From Ameyamaea chiangmaiensis (GTDB taxonomy: Bacteria; Pseudomonadota; Alphaproteobacteria; Acetobacterales; Acetobacteraceae): a DNA stretch of 40,702 nucleotides. The stretch is from NCBI RefSeq assembly GCF_025995235.1, contig NZ_BAPT01000019.1, positions 1-40,702 on the forward strand. Reading direction: 5' to 3'. Position 1 is the first letter of the stretch. Each line of letters opens with the position of its first letter. Shown here in pieces: positions 14,102 to 22,363 of the stretch. Made by a program: the position numbers and the translations under genes. Under the pieces are notes generated by a model that saw only the letters and a list, made by a program, of their open reading frames with translations, had not been told where the DNA came from and did no database searches.

Positions 14102-15102
14102 GTCGCGGCTCCGGTGAGGCGAAGGGCGTAATCGAATGCCGTCTCCAGGCTGGACGGATCGGCGACGCCGCGTCCCGCGATATCGAAGGCGGTACCGTGG
14201 TCGGGACTGGTGCGCACGAAGGGCAGGCCGAGCGTGATGTTCACGCCCTGCGCCAGGCCCATATATTTCACCGGGATCAGCCCCTGATCATGGTACTGCG
14301 CCACCACGACGTCGAAGCGCCTCTCGCGCGCCTGCATGAACACCGTGTCGCCGGGCCAGGGGCCGGATGCATCGATGCCCTCCCGCCGGGCCTGAGCGAT
14401 GGCGGGCGCGATGATAAGGGCTTCCTCGCCGCCGAACAGGCCGCCTTCCCCGGCATGGGGGTTGAGACCCGCCACGGCTACGCGCGGACGTTCGATGCCT
14501 AGTGCCCGCGCGCCCGCGTGGGCGAGGCGGATCGCCGCCATCTGCGCGGATTGATCGGCGCGTCGGATCGCATCCCGCAGCGAGCAATGGGTGGTCACCA
14601 GCACGACGCGGATGTCCTCATTCGCCAGCATCATGGCGACACCTGCGCCACCGGCCTGCTCGGCGAGGATTTCGGTGTGGCCGGGGTAACGCAGGCCGGC
14701 GGCGGCGAGGGCTTCCTTGTGGATCGGCGCGGTGACGATGCCCCGGACGGCACCGGTTTTTGCCAGCCGGATGGCGGCAATGATTGCCGCATAGGCGGCG
14801 CGGCCGCTTTCGGCGCTGATCCGGCCTATGGGCGGCAGGGAAACGCCTTCTGATGACACCAGGACATTCAGCTCCCCGTCATCGAACCGGGCTTCCGCCG
14901 ATGTTGGGATCCGGCGCACGCGCGCCGCCGGATCAAGTGCGGCCAGTGCGTGGCGCATCACCAGCGGATCGCCGACGACGATCCACCGCCGTTGCGCCGG
15001 TCGCCGCAGGAACATCCGGGCCACGATTTCCGGCCCGATCCCGGCGGGATCGCCCATCGTGATGGCCAGCGGCCGGGTGTGGCAGGAGGATGGTGCGGTC
15101 AT
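14098..15102 (-). CDS. pdxA: PdxA-family 4-hydroxythreonine-4-phosphate dehydrogenase
   Basis: A 334-aa protein, full length for the family, from the ATG at 15102 (the open frame upstream has no start support). Family motifs: LAITMGDPAGIGPEI, APIHKEAL, RYPGHTEILAE with a metal-binding His, GLNPHAGEGGLFG, and YHDQGLIPVKYMGLAQGVN. Canonical PdxA oxidises 4-phospho-hydroxythreonine for vitamin B6 synthesis; PdxA2 paralogues act on other 4-phospho-acids such as D-threonate or D-erythronate phosphate. Location on a mobile element next to a TIM-barrel enzyme, a cupin and a dedicated LysR regulator favours the catabolic paralogue. The kinase (DUF1537) often paired with PdxA2 is absent. Confidence 0.85.
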   Translation of the reverse strand: MTAPSSCHTRPLAITMGDPAGIGPEIVARMFLRRPAQRRWIVVGDPLVMRHALAALDPAARVRRIPTSAEARFDDGELNVLVSSEGVSLPPIGRISAESGRAAYAAIIAAIRLAKTGAVRGIVTAPIHKEALAAAGLRYPGHTEILAEQAGGAGVAMMLANEDIRVVLVTTHCSLRDAIRRADQSAQMAAIRLAHAGARALGIERPRVAVAGLNPHAGEGGLFGGEEALIIAPAIAQARREGIDASGPWPGDTVFMQARERRFDVVVAQYHDQGLIPVKYMGLAQGVNITLGLPFVRTSPDHGTAFDIAGRGVADPSSLETAFDYALRLTGAAT

Positions 15103-15145
15103 GATGGTGAGAATAGCGGAACGGTGCCGGAGGAAAATCGATATG

Positions 15146-15176
15146 AACTGACCTATTTTGGTGATAAAAACTGACC
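15146..15176. promoter_or_regulatory. Direct repeats in the pdxA-lysR divergent promoter region
   Basis: AACTGACC occurs at 15146-15153 and again at 15169-15176, 23 bases apart, within the 75-bp spacer between the divergent pdxA and LysR genes. Same-face spacing of about two helical turns suits tandem regulator half-sites or a shared promoter region; no clear -35/-10 set was recognised. Confidence 0.4.
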
Positions 15177-15177
15177 A

Positions 15178-16041
15178 ATGAAGCGATCCGATATCCCGTC
15201 GTTGGACGATCTGCGCGCCTTCGCGGCGGTGGTCCGCCTGGGCTCGGTGCGGGCGGCTGCTGTGGAACTGGCCCTGACGCATGGGGCGGTCAGCCGCCGG
15301 GTGTCCAAGCTGGCCGCCGAATTGAACCTGACATTGCTGGAACCGGACGGGCGCGGCGTGCGGCCGACCCGGGATGGCGCGCGGCTTGCACGAGCGGCGA
15401 CCGACGCGCTGGGCGGGATCGCGGCAACGCTGGTCGAGATCAGGTCGTCCGCCGCCACGCCGCCGATCGTGCTGTCCTGCGAGCGGTCGCTGGCGATGCG
15501 CTGGCTGATTCCCCGCCTATCGGACTTCCAGGATCGGCATCCCGGCATCGATGTGCATCTGTCCACTGGTGGCGGGGCGCTGGATTTCGCGCGGGAACGG
15601 ATTACGCTGGCGATCCGGCGCCTCGATTTCCCGCTCGATCCCGATTGGGCCGTCACCACGCTCGTGCCGGAAACGGTCGGGCCGGTGGTGCGGCCCGACA
15701 TGGCGGCGCAGTTAGCGGGCGGAGACTATCTGGCGCTTGGATCCCGGACCCGGCCCGAGGCGTGGAAGAACTGGTTGACGTCCCGGCCCGACGTTCCCGT
15801 ACCGCGCGACGTCCGTTTATACGACCATCATTTCATGATGCTGGAAGCTGCCGCCAGTGGCCTGGGCATCGCCCTGTCGCCCCGGATCATCGCGGCGGAC
15901 GATATCGCGAGCGGGCGGCTGCTGGCGCCGGTCGGGTTCGATGCCGATGGGACATCCTACGGGCTGATCCGGCCCAGGAGCGCGCAGATGACGGAAAGCA
16001 TGGAGGTTCTCGAAAGATGGCTCACGCACCATGCCGGGTAA
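15178..16041 (+). CDS. LysR-family regulator of the pdxA operon
   Basis: A 287-aa LysR-type regulator. Winged HTH at residues 7-67: SLDDLRAFAAVVRLGSVRAA, AVELALTHGAVSRRVSKLAAELN, then the PTRDGARLARAATDAL linker helix. The effector-binding domain includes PPIVLSCERSLAMRWLIPRLSDF and GLGIALSPRIIAADD, most similar to the GcvA-like subgroup. Transcribed divergently from pdxA with a 75-bp shared spacer, the standard arrangement for a LysR regulator controlling its neighbour in response to a pathway metabolite. No Shine-Dalgarno is evident before the ATG at 15178. Confidence 0.85.
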   Translation: MKRSDIPSLDDLRAFAAVVRLGSVRAAAVELALTHGAVSRRVSKLAAELNLTLLEPDGRGVRPTRDGARLARAATDALGGIAATLVEIRSSAATPPIVLSCERSLAMRWLIPRLSDFQDRHPGIDVHLSTGGGALDFARERITLAIRRLDFPLDPDWAVTTLVPETVGPVVRPDMAAQLAGGDYLALGSRTRPEAWKNWLTSRPDVPVPRDVRLYDHHFMMLEAAASGLGIALSPRIIAADDIASGRLLAPVGFDADGTSYGLIRPRSAQMTESMEVLERWLTHHAG

Positions 16042-16087
16042 TCTATTTGGACGAGACCGTGAGATGGAGGACTCTCTGAAGACTCAA

Positions 16088-16114
16088 ATGGCAGTTTATG
16101 CCATTATATGCCAT
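16088..16114 (+). promoter_or_regulatory. Operator-like repeats upstream of the parDE genes
   Basis: ATGGCA at 16088-16093 is followed by its inverted form TGCCAT at 16099-16104 and again at 16109-16114, giving an inverted pair plus a direct repeat 10 bases apart. The repeats include a TTATAT -10-like sequence (16104-16109) and end 23 bases before the antitoxin ATG. Type II antitoxins of the RHH class autorepress through such repeats. Confidence 0.5.
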
Positions 16115-16137
16115 CGTGACCCAAAGGGAGGATGACG

Positions 16138-16386
16138 ATGGCCTCGATGAACGTCTCCGTGCCGGACCCGATGCGCGACTGGGTACAGCGCCGTATCGAC
16201 AGCGGGCAATATGCCAGCGTGAGCGACTATGTACGTGACCTGATCAGGCGCGACCAGACACAGGCCGAGGAACGGCAGGCTCTGGTCGAGGCCCTGGTCC
16301 AGGGCGAACGGAGCGGTGTGAGCAAACGCACAATCCCCGATATCCTCGCGGCGATGAAGACGGCCCCCGACGCGACGGATGCCTAG
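16138..16386 (+). CDS. parD: ParD-type antitoxin
   Basis: An 82-aa protein with the ParD/CopG-like RHH motif at the N-terminus (MNVSVPDPMRDWVQRRIDSG, then QYASVSDYVRDLIRRDQ) and a charged C-terminal tail that would wrap the toxin. GGGAGG six bases upstream favours the ATG at 16138 over the one at 16132. It overlaps the toxin gene by eight bases. It neutralises ParE and represses the pair, stabilising the element by post-segregational killing. Confidence 0.88.
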   Translation: MASMNVSVPDPMRDWVQRRIDSGQYASVSDYVRDLIRRDQTQAEERQALVEALVQGERSGVSKRTIPDILAAMKTAPDATDA

Positions 16387-16669
16387 CTACACGCTTTCCG
16401 GCGAAGCGGATTCCGACATTCAGGCCATCATTGCTCTCTCGATCCGGAACTGGGGATGGGCGCGCGCCGAGCGCTATATCCTCGACCTGCACGCGGCCTT
16501 CGAGACGCTGGCGACCTATCCTGACATGGGAGCAGATATCGGCGACCTGCGGCCCGGCTATTTCCGCTTCGTCCATGACAGCCATGCCGTTTTCTATCGG
16601 AAGGCGGGAGAGCGGATTTTCGTCGTTCGTGTCCTGCACCAGCGCCAAGAGCCGAAACACTACCTCTGA
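16379..16669 (+). CDS. parE: ParE-type toxin
   Basis: A 96-aa protein of the RelE/ParE fold: YTLSGEADSDIQAIIALSIRNWG, AERYILDLHAAFETLATYPDMG, RPGYFRFVHDSHAVFYRKAGERIFVVRVLHQ in segments. The HAVFYR...IFVVRVLHQRQEP end is typical for ParE, whose characterised members poison DNA gyrase. Full length and overlapping its antitoxin, so the module looks functional. It is the last gene of the accessory block before traG. Confidence 0.88.
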   Translation: MPSYTLSGEADSDIQAIIALSIRNWGWARAERYILDLHAAFETLATYPDMGADIGDLRPGYFRFVHDSHAVFYRKAGERIFVVRVLHQRQEPKHYL

Positions 16670-16826
16670 CCGCGCGAGGTGAGGAATCGCTGCGCAGGTC
16701 GGCTGCGTGACGGGTGGCTAGGCATCATCGGTACCTCCGATTTTTGTCCGGAGCTATCCGGGAAGCCGACGACCTCGACTTGGGTCTTGAAGCCCGTGGC
16801 GCCGCTCCCCTTGATCGGTGATTGCC

Positions 16827-18809
16827 ATGAACCAGACCAAGATCCTCTGGGGTTCGGTGTTTGCCGTCAGCACCGTGATCCTCGCCTTCACCTGGGCCGC
16901 GACGCAGTGGACTGCTTGGCGGCTCGGCTTCCAGCCGCAGCTCGGCGCCCCGTGGTTCACGCTGGTCGAGTGGCCGGTCTATTATCCGCCAGAATTCTTC
17001 TGGTGGTGGTTCGCCTACGACGCCTACGCCCCGGACATCTTCACCATCGGCGGCTATATCGCGGCCTCGGGTGGGATCGCCGCCGTCATCGTCGCGATCA
17101 CTCTGTCCGTCTGGCGTGCCCGTGAAAAGAAACGCGCTACCACCTACGGCTCGGCGCATTGGGCCGACCCGCGCGAGATCCGTCGCGCCGGGCTGCTCGC
17201 TCCCGATGGGGTTGTGCTGGGTCGCTCGGCTGATGCCTATCTCCGTCATGATGGGCCGGAGCATGTGCTGTGCTTTGCACCGACCCGCTCGGGCAAGGGC
17301 GTCGGTCTGGTGGTGCCGACGCTGCTGACCTGGCCGGGCGCGGCCATTGTCCATGACATCAAGGGCGAGAACTGGGCGCTGACCGCGGGCTGGCGTTCGC
17401 GCTTCGGCCGGGTGCTGCTGTTTGATCCGACCAACCTTGCCAGCGCGGCCTACAATCCGCTGCTGGAGGTCCGGCGCGGCGAGCGCGAAGTCCGCGACGT
17501 GCAGAACATCGCCGATGTGCTGGTCGATCCCGAGGGCGCCCTGGAGAAGCGCAACCATTGGGAGAAGACCAGCCACGCCCTGCTGGTCGGTACCATCCTG
17601 CATGTCCTCTACGCCGAGGAGGATAAAACCCTGGCCGGGGTCGCCAATTTTCTCTCCGACCCCAAGCGGGCGATCGAGACCACGCTGCGCGCCATGATGA
17701 CCACGCCGCATCTCGGCGCGAAGGGCGTGCATCCGGTGGTGGCAAGTTCGGCGCGGGAACTGCTGAACAAGAGCGATAACGAGCGCTCGGGCGTCCTCTC
17801 CACTGCGATGTCGTTCCTTGGCCTCTATCGCGATCCGGTCGTGGCCCATGTGACGCGCCGCTGCGACTGGCGCATTCGCGATCTTGTCGCCGGCACCCAT
17901 CCGGCGACGCTCTATCTGGTGGTGCCCCCTTCGGACATCAGCCGCACCAAGCCGCTGGTCCGCCTGGTGCTGAATCAGATCGGCCGCCGGCTGACCGAGG
18001 AACTGGAGGCAAAACGCCGCCATCGGCTGCTGCTGATGCTTGATGAGTTCCCGGCGCTGGGGCGGCTGGATTTCTTCGAGAGCGCTCTGGCTTTCATGGC
18101 AGGCTATGGGATCAAGAGCTTTCTGATTGGCCAGAGCCTGAACCAGATCGAGAAAGCCTACGGCCAGAACAATTCGATCCTCGACAATTGTCATGTCCGG
18201 GTCAGCTTCGCGACCAATGACGAGCGGACCGCCAAACGGGTGTCCGATGCACTCGGCACCGCGACCGAGATCCGGGACGCAAAGAACTATGCCGGGCATC
18301 GTCTGTCGCCGTGGCTGGGGCATCTGATGGTAACGCGTCATGAGACGGCACGCCCGCTATTGACGCCGGGCGAGATCATGCAGCTTCCGCCTGACGACGA
18401 ACTGGTGCTGGTGTCTGGTTGCCCGCCGATCCGGGCGCGCAAGGCGCGTTATTTCGACGATGCCGAACTGAATGCGCGTATCCTCCCGCCACCCCGGTTT
18501 GAGCCGCCGTCGTCTCCGGAGGGAACGCCGCCCATTGGACCGCAGCCGGCGGGGGACTGGGCCGACGTGGTGCAGCCGACGACGCCGGGCAACGGAGACG
18601 ACGACCCCGCCAATGCCGGCATTCGCCGGGAGCCGGAACTGCCGGAGCAGGAGGAGGTGGTGCAGGCACCGAGGACGCCGGTCCATGAATTTGACCCACC
18701 CGAGGGAGACCCGGAGGATGATGCCACACGGGCACAGACCCTGCGACGCGGGGAGCGGGCGCTCGCGCGGCAGGTGTCGCTCGATCCTGGCGACCGGATG
18801 GGCCTGTGA
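16827..18809 (+). CDS. traG: Type IV coupling protein TraG/VirD4
   Basis: A 660-aa protein. Two N-terminal membrane segments (about residues 7-27 and 74-96), the TraG signature TTYGSAHWADPREI, Walker A APTRSGKGVG at about 151-160, VHDIKGENWALTAG, Walker B LLLMLDEFPALG at about 401-412 and the FLIGQSLNQIEKAYG helix. The C-terminal 100 residues are acidic and proline-rich. It links the relaxosome to the Trb channel and pumps the DNA-protein complex. ATG at 16827 was chosen over GTG at 16818. The following copG-like gene is nearly contiguous. Confidence 0.93.
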   Translation: MNQTKILWGSVFAVSTVILAFTWAATQWTAWRLGFQPQLGAPWFTLVEWPVYYPPEFFWWWFAYDAYAPDIFTIGGYIAASGGIAAVIVAITLSVWRAREKKRATTYGSAHWADPREIRRAGLLAPDGVVLGRSADAYLRHDGPEHVLCFAPTRSGKGVGLVVPTLLTWPGAAIVHDIKGENWALTAGWRSRFGRVLLFDPTNLASAAYNPLLEVRRGEREVRDVQNIADVLVDPEGALEKRNHWEKTSHALLVGTILHVLYAEEDKTLAGVANFLSDPKRAIETTLRAMMTTPHLGAKGVHPVVASSARELLNKSDNERSGVLSTAMSFLGLYRDPVVAHVTRRCDWRIRDLVAGTHPATLYLVVPPSDISRTKPLVRLVLNQIGRRLTEELEAKRRHRLLLMLDEFPALGRLDFFESALAFMAGYGIKSFLIGQSLNQIEKAYGQNNSILDNCHVRVSFATNDERTAKRVSDALGTATEIRDAKNYAGHRLSPWLGHLMVTRHETARPLLTPGEIMQLPPDDELVLVSGCPPIRARKARYFDDAELNARILPPPRFEPPSSPEGTPPIGPQPAGDWADVVQPTTPGNGDDDPANAGIRREPELPEQEEVVQAPRTPVHEFDPPEGDPEDDATRAQTLRRGERALARQVSLDPGDRMGL

Positions 18810-18814
18810 CAGCG

Positions 18815-19240
18815 ATGCGGATCAAGCACACGATCCGGCTGCCGGCTGATCTCAGTGTCAGGCTCGCCGATTATGCTGCGCGCAAGAAGGTGCCGCAGGC
18901 GCTGATCGTGGAAACGGCGCTGGCATCGTTCCTGTCGCCGGACGGCCCGGAACGGCTAGAAGCCGCGTTGGCGCGGCGGCTGGACCGGATGACGCGGCAG
19001 TTGGAACGCATGGAGCGGCGGGTCACGATTTCGAATGAATCGCTCGCTGTGTTCGTACGGTTCTGGCTCACCAGCACGCCGCCGCTGCCGGATGCAGTTC
19101 TTGCTGCTGCGCGGAGCAAAGGGCGGGAGCGGTATGACGGGTTCATTGAAGCGGTCGGGCGCAGGCTCGCGCACGGTACGACCCTGGATGACGAGGTAAG
19201 GTTAGATATGACGACTGCGGCTGAGGAACAGGAGGCCTGA
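18815..19240 (+). CDS. CopG/RHH-family protein next to traG
   Basis: A 141-aa protein (GTG at 18806 overlapping the traG stop is an alternative start). MRIKHTIRLPADLSVRLADYAARKKVPQAL in segments is a ribbon-helix-helix domain; residues 50-75 (ALARRLDRMTRQLERMERRV) form a probable coiled coil. Proteins of this size lie between traG and trbB in many alphaproteobacterial trb systems and probably regulate the operon or assist relaxosome assembly. Here trbB is displaced 3.5 kb by the ABC-3C insertion. Confidence 0.82.
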   Translation: MRIKHTIRLPADLSVRLADYAARKKVPQALIVETALASFLSPDGPERLEAALARRLDRMTRQLERMERRVTISNESLAVFVRFWLTSTPPLPDAVLAAARSKGRERYDGFIEAVGRRLAHGTTLDDEVRLDMTTAAEEQEA

Positions 19241-19328
19241 TGTCGTGACAATAGGTCTGTGAAGGTAACTCAATGTTCGTTTGACGACAGTTACGTGGAG
19301 AAACGTGGGAGCAGATGTCTGAAATTTT

Positions 19329-19359
19329 CCTTCCTAGATCCAGATGTGAATTAGGAAGG
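19329..19359. repeat. 8-bp inverted repeat between copG and the ABC-3C operon
   Basis: Perfect arms CCTTCCTA (19329-19336) and TAGGAAGG (19352-19359) enclose 15 bases in the convergent spacer. Four T precede the left arm on the plus strand, so they lie downstream as A on the minus strand; it is not a classic intrinsic terminator for either gene. It could be a weak bidirectional terminator or a junction remnant. Confidence 0.35.
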
Positions 19360-19380
19360 TCTGTTTCGACAAGAAGGTTT

Positions 19381-21093
19381 CTAGATAATTTCTTGATAGT
19401 TTGTCTTGAGAAAACGATGGTTTTTCGTAAACGACGCGACAATATTTCCTTCAAGATCATCGTGCCACGGCTCACCATTTAGGCGACCTAGACGATCAGT
19501 ATTTAAGGTAAGTATATATTGTTGATCGTCGTCGAATACAGATTTTGTGAAAACGAACTCCAAGCTTCTCTTTAGCGTATCGTCATCTACATCGAAAATA
19601 TTGTCGTGCACAAGAAGGCCAGGATGTCGTGCTTTACTGAAATCGTTTAGGAGCAGAGCTATGTCATATATGAACACCTTCTCGCGTTCGACGCTATGGC
19701 TGCCGTCGTCATCTATTCGCATTATAATGTCGACAACGTTCTTCGTGGAGGTAGTCCGCACCTCAAAAGAGGCTTTCCGATTGCCCTGGATGAATTGATG
19801 TATCCAAAGGATCGTTTGCTCAAATGATTTCAGGCGCTCGGAAGCGCCGATAATGCTACCTTGCAATCGGAGCCGCTCGGTTTCTTTCTCAAGTCGTTTC
19901 TCTTGCTTGTCCAAGGCGAGCCGATCATACCGATCGAGCAGACCTTTGAGTTGGCCAAGTTCATCGCTCTTCGCTTGGAAAGCAGCGTAGGTTTTTTTTA
20001 AGTTTCGTAGATCGCCGTCCTGATCGAGAATTTTTATAAGTCTAGCCTGATGTCGATCAAGATCGGCAAGCTGCCGACGTAATCCCCTTAGCTCCTCTTC
20101 AATGACCTGTGATTTCTCAGTGAGCAGATGCTTTTGGAAGAGTTCGATTTTCGATTTGAAGGCTAAAACCTCGTTCAGATCTTTAGAAATTTTATCGCCC
20201 AGACCTTCGCGTAGTTGATTATAGAAGCTGCGTATCTCGTCTGCGTCGATAGCCGTCTCAATGGCTATGGGGTTTAACCCGGCAAGCCGCTTGAGCAATG
20301 CTGTTTTCCTGAACCGGAGCTCGTCGGTTTGATCTTCGATCTCAATAAGCTCGTCTTTGATGACATCATAGGCTGGTGCATTTTCGAGCGCATCGATACC
20401 TTGCCGGATGCGCTCGACTTCCTCATTAAGCTCATTGAGGTCTGACCGAGCATCGTCAATGCCTTTCTCTCGGATAAGTTGCACATTCTCACGGATGCGC
20501 TTCTCCTCAACTCCAATCGCATCGAGCTCTTTCAGAATTTCCCTGATCTTACGATATATCATCAGGTCGATCCCAAGGAGCATGAGATGCGGCGCATAAT
20601 TGTCTGGCACTCTAATTTTCGTATCGTAACATGCGACGATGGACTTGAATTCCGATCGTTCGTCTCGGATGAGCGGACCCAGCATTTCTCGAAATCCTAC
20701 TCCTACCAAGTGAGTCGATGGAAACATCCGCTCCGTAAGAAAGCGTGTTGCATCATCTAGCTTGGAAAAATCAATAACGCTGCTATCACAGATCATACGC
20801 GGATGCTCGGCATCTACGATAGAACGTTTGATTGTGTAGTCCATTCCGTGGAGTTCAAAATCGACACAGATAAATGTATCTGGCTTGAAGCTTTGCTGCG
20901 GGATCTTCGATACGCGACTTTCAGATTTTTTCTTTAGCAGTGCAAAGTTAAGAAATTCGATGCACATGGACTTTCCGACACCATTATTCTTGACGCTGGT
21001 TTCGTCCCGTTCGCCTACAATAATGTTGACCCCTTTGTGGAATTCAATTGGATCAATGGTATCTGGTTCAGTATACAATCGTTTAATGCGCAT
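19381..21093 (-). CDS. ABC-3C system SMC-like ATPase (DUF2326)
   Basis: A 570-aa protein. The N-terminal half-ATPase has GVNIIVGERDETSVKNNGVGKS (residues 21-42, in two parts), a P-loop with an insertion typical of the DUF2326 group. Residues about 200-450 are long Leu/Glu/Lys-rich coiled coils. The C-terminal half holds HPGLLVHDNIFDVDDDT (about 490-510), the Walker B/D-loop position with Asp-Asn instead of Asp-Glu. By comparative genomics, ABC-three-component systems couple such an ATPase to a small middle protein and a variable effector, proposed to sense invading nucleic acid. Its ATG overlaps the middle-component stop by 11 bases. Markedly AT-rich against the backbone. Confidence 0.82.
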   Translation of the reverse strand: MRIKRLYTEPDTIDPIEFHKGVNIIVGERDETSVKNNGVGKSMCIEFLNFALLKKKSESRVSKIPQQSFKPDTFICVDFELHGMDYTIKRSIVDAEHPRMICDSSVIDFSKLDDATRFLTERMFPSTHLVGVGFREMLGPLIRDERSEFKSIVACYDTKIRVPDNYAPHLMLLGIDLMIYRKIREILKELDAIGVEEKRIRENVQLIREKGIDDARSDLNELNEEVERIRQGIDALENAPAYDVIKDELIEIEDQTDELRFRKTALLKRLAGLNPIAIETAIDADEIRSFYNQLREGLGDKISKDLNEVLAFKSKIELFQKHLLTEKSQVIEEELRGLRRQLADLDRHQARLIKILDQDGDLRNLKKTYAAFQAKSDELGQLKGLLDRYDRLALDKQEKRLEKETERLRLQGSIIGASERLKSFEQTILWIHQFIQGNRKASFEVRTTSTKNVVDIIMRIDDDGSHSVEREKVFIYDIALLLNDFSKARHPGLLVHDNIFDVDDDTLKRSLEFVFTKSVFDDDQQYILTLNTDRLGRLNGEPWHDDLEGNIVASFTKNHRFLKTNYQEII

Positions 21094-21325
21094 CTAGCAC
21101 CACCAAATAGGGCTCTTCAAAATCCAATAGGCCCAGAGCATACAAAAATGTTAAGCCGTAGAAGAAGGAATTTGCTGAAAACCAGCTCTCCTCCTTGAAA
21201 TGATTGACGACGTCGAAGATACTAATCGTCTTTCTCTTTGTACTCCGCACATAGCGTAGAATCTCGAACCCGACGATAGGTGGGGCTTTAGAAATTGCTT
21301 CGTCTTTGAGAAACAGGTTAGGCAT
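21083..21325 (-). CDS. ABC-3C system middle component (80 aa)
   Basis: The frame is open further upstream, but the true start is the ATG at 21325 (MPNLFLKDEAISKAPPIVGF), which overlaps the SMEK gene stop by eight bases. Features: short N-terminal hydrophobic segment, FEILRYVRSTKRKTISIFDVVNHF, then SFFYGLTFLYALGLLDFEEPYLVVL, a small winged-helix-like pattern seen in ABC-3C middle components. It should bridge the SMEK protein to the ATPase. The numbered middle-component subclass cannot be assigned by eye. Confidence 0.75.
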   Translation of the reverse strand: MPNLFLKDEAISKAPPIVGFEILRYVRSTKRKTISIFDVVNHFKEESWFSANSFFYGLTFLYALGLLDFEEPYLVVLDAH

Positions 21326-22277
21326 ACTGTGCAATCTTGTTCGGAAACACGTTGCAAGCAATGAGCTGGTCGATGACGTAATAGCGGATTGCGCTTTCGT
21401 CATAACCTTGATCGCTTTTGCCCATTTTCTGAATCATCTCTGCGACCAGCGCGTCCATCGCTGCGCGAGGATCGCCGCGATGCTGAGTGAGAAGACGGTC
21501 GCTCCAATTTGAAAGATAGATCTGAAGCTTGCGGACTCGGACGTGGCTAAGTTCTGATTGTTTGGTTACCTCAGAGAGCGCCACGCCGTACAATTCGTGT
21601 AGGTCTATATATTGTCTGCGAAGAAAATCCGCGTGATCTGCAAACCGATCGTTAATTTTCCCATCAGGATCGGGATCCTCCCTCATGCCGGCGACCGGTA
21701 TCTCTTCGTCGGTTTGGCTCAACACCTCGATCAGTCGTACAAGCGTGTTTACTTCATTGGCTTCGCGTGGTCTGACCAAGGCAAGATTCTCTTCGAGAAA
21801 CGTTAGGCATACTTCAAGCTTGGATATGCCAAGGTTGCCGATTTTGGTAAGCAGTTCGGCAAGACCCCAAACATCATCATCAACAGAAAGTTCAAAGATG
21901 GTCCCGTTACCGATGGAGCTCTCCCGATAATCCTTCTTTTCTCCGATGATTAAAATAATGAGCCGGTCGTACACCGTCTGAAGATTATCGGCGACGAAGC
22001 CCTTATGAGTGTGTTTGATCTTAGCTATGTCATTCGTAGAGGTAACTTGAATTGCGATCTTATTAATTGTGTCACCAAGGTCAATTGCTCTCGCATTTTT
22101 CTTGATTATGTTGATATTAATTAAATTGTAGTCAAAAATGATATTGAGAAAATCTCGAAAGAACATTTCTGAATGAACGTTGAAATCTAATAAATTGAGG
22201 CTGCTGCGAGTTTTGACGTTTGTGGTGAGATAAGAAAGATAATTTGTAATACTATCAAATATAGCTGCGCGTTTCAT
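21318..22277 (-). CDS. SMEK-domain protein, effector of the ABC-3C system
   Basis: A 319-aa protein. The first 115 residues match the SMEK domain: FDSITNYLSYLTTNVKTRSS, LNLLDFNVHSEMFFRDFLNII, IDLGDTINKIAIQVTSTND, then YDRLIILIIGEKK. The acidic residue before a short spacer and the IAIQVTS strand recall restriction-endonuclease-fold enzymes, which suggests nuclease action (inference). The C-terminal half (about 190-319) is helical with HADFLRRQYIDLHELYGVAL and ends in YYVIDQLIACNVFPNK, probably contacting the other components. ATG at 22277 has AGGGA six bases before it, preceded by a very AT-rich promoter region. First gene of the three-gene overlapping operon. Confidence 0.8.
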   Translation of the reverse strand: MKRAAIFDSITNYLSYLTTNVKTRSSLNLLDFNVHSEMFFRDFLNIIFDYNLININIIKKNARAIDLGDTINKIAIQVTSTNDIAKIKHTHKGFVADNLQTVYDRLIILIIGEKKDYRESSIGNGTIFELSVDDDVWGLAELLTKIGNLGISKLEVCLTFLEENLALVRPREANEVNTLVRLIEVLSQTDEEIPVAGMREDPDPDGKINDRFADHADFLRRQYIDLHELYGVALSEVTKQSELSHVRVRKLQIYLSNWSDRLLTQHRGDPRAAMDALVAEMIQKMGKSDQGYDESAIRYYVIDQLIACNVFPNKIAQYA

Positions 22278-22363
22278 GTTGTTCCCTAGGGCGTAAATAT
22301 TAATAAAATAGTTATTTATTTAAATTCTTATCGAACCCTGCGATCGATGGCCAGTAGTCTGGG

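Noticed and set aside
16725..18341. 538-aa open frame on the minus strand opposite traG
   Set aside because: GC-rich codon shadow of traG; no ribosome-binding site, His/Gln/Arg-rich composition and no family pattern.
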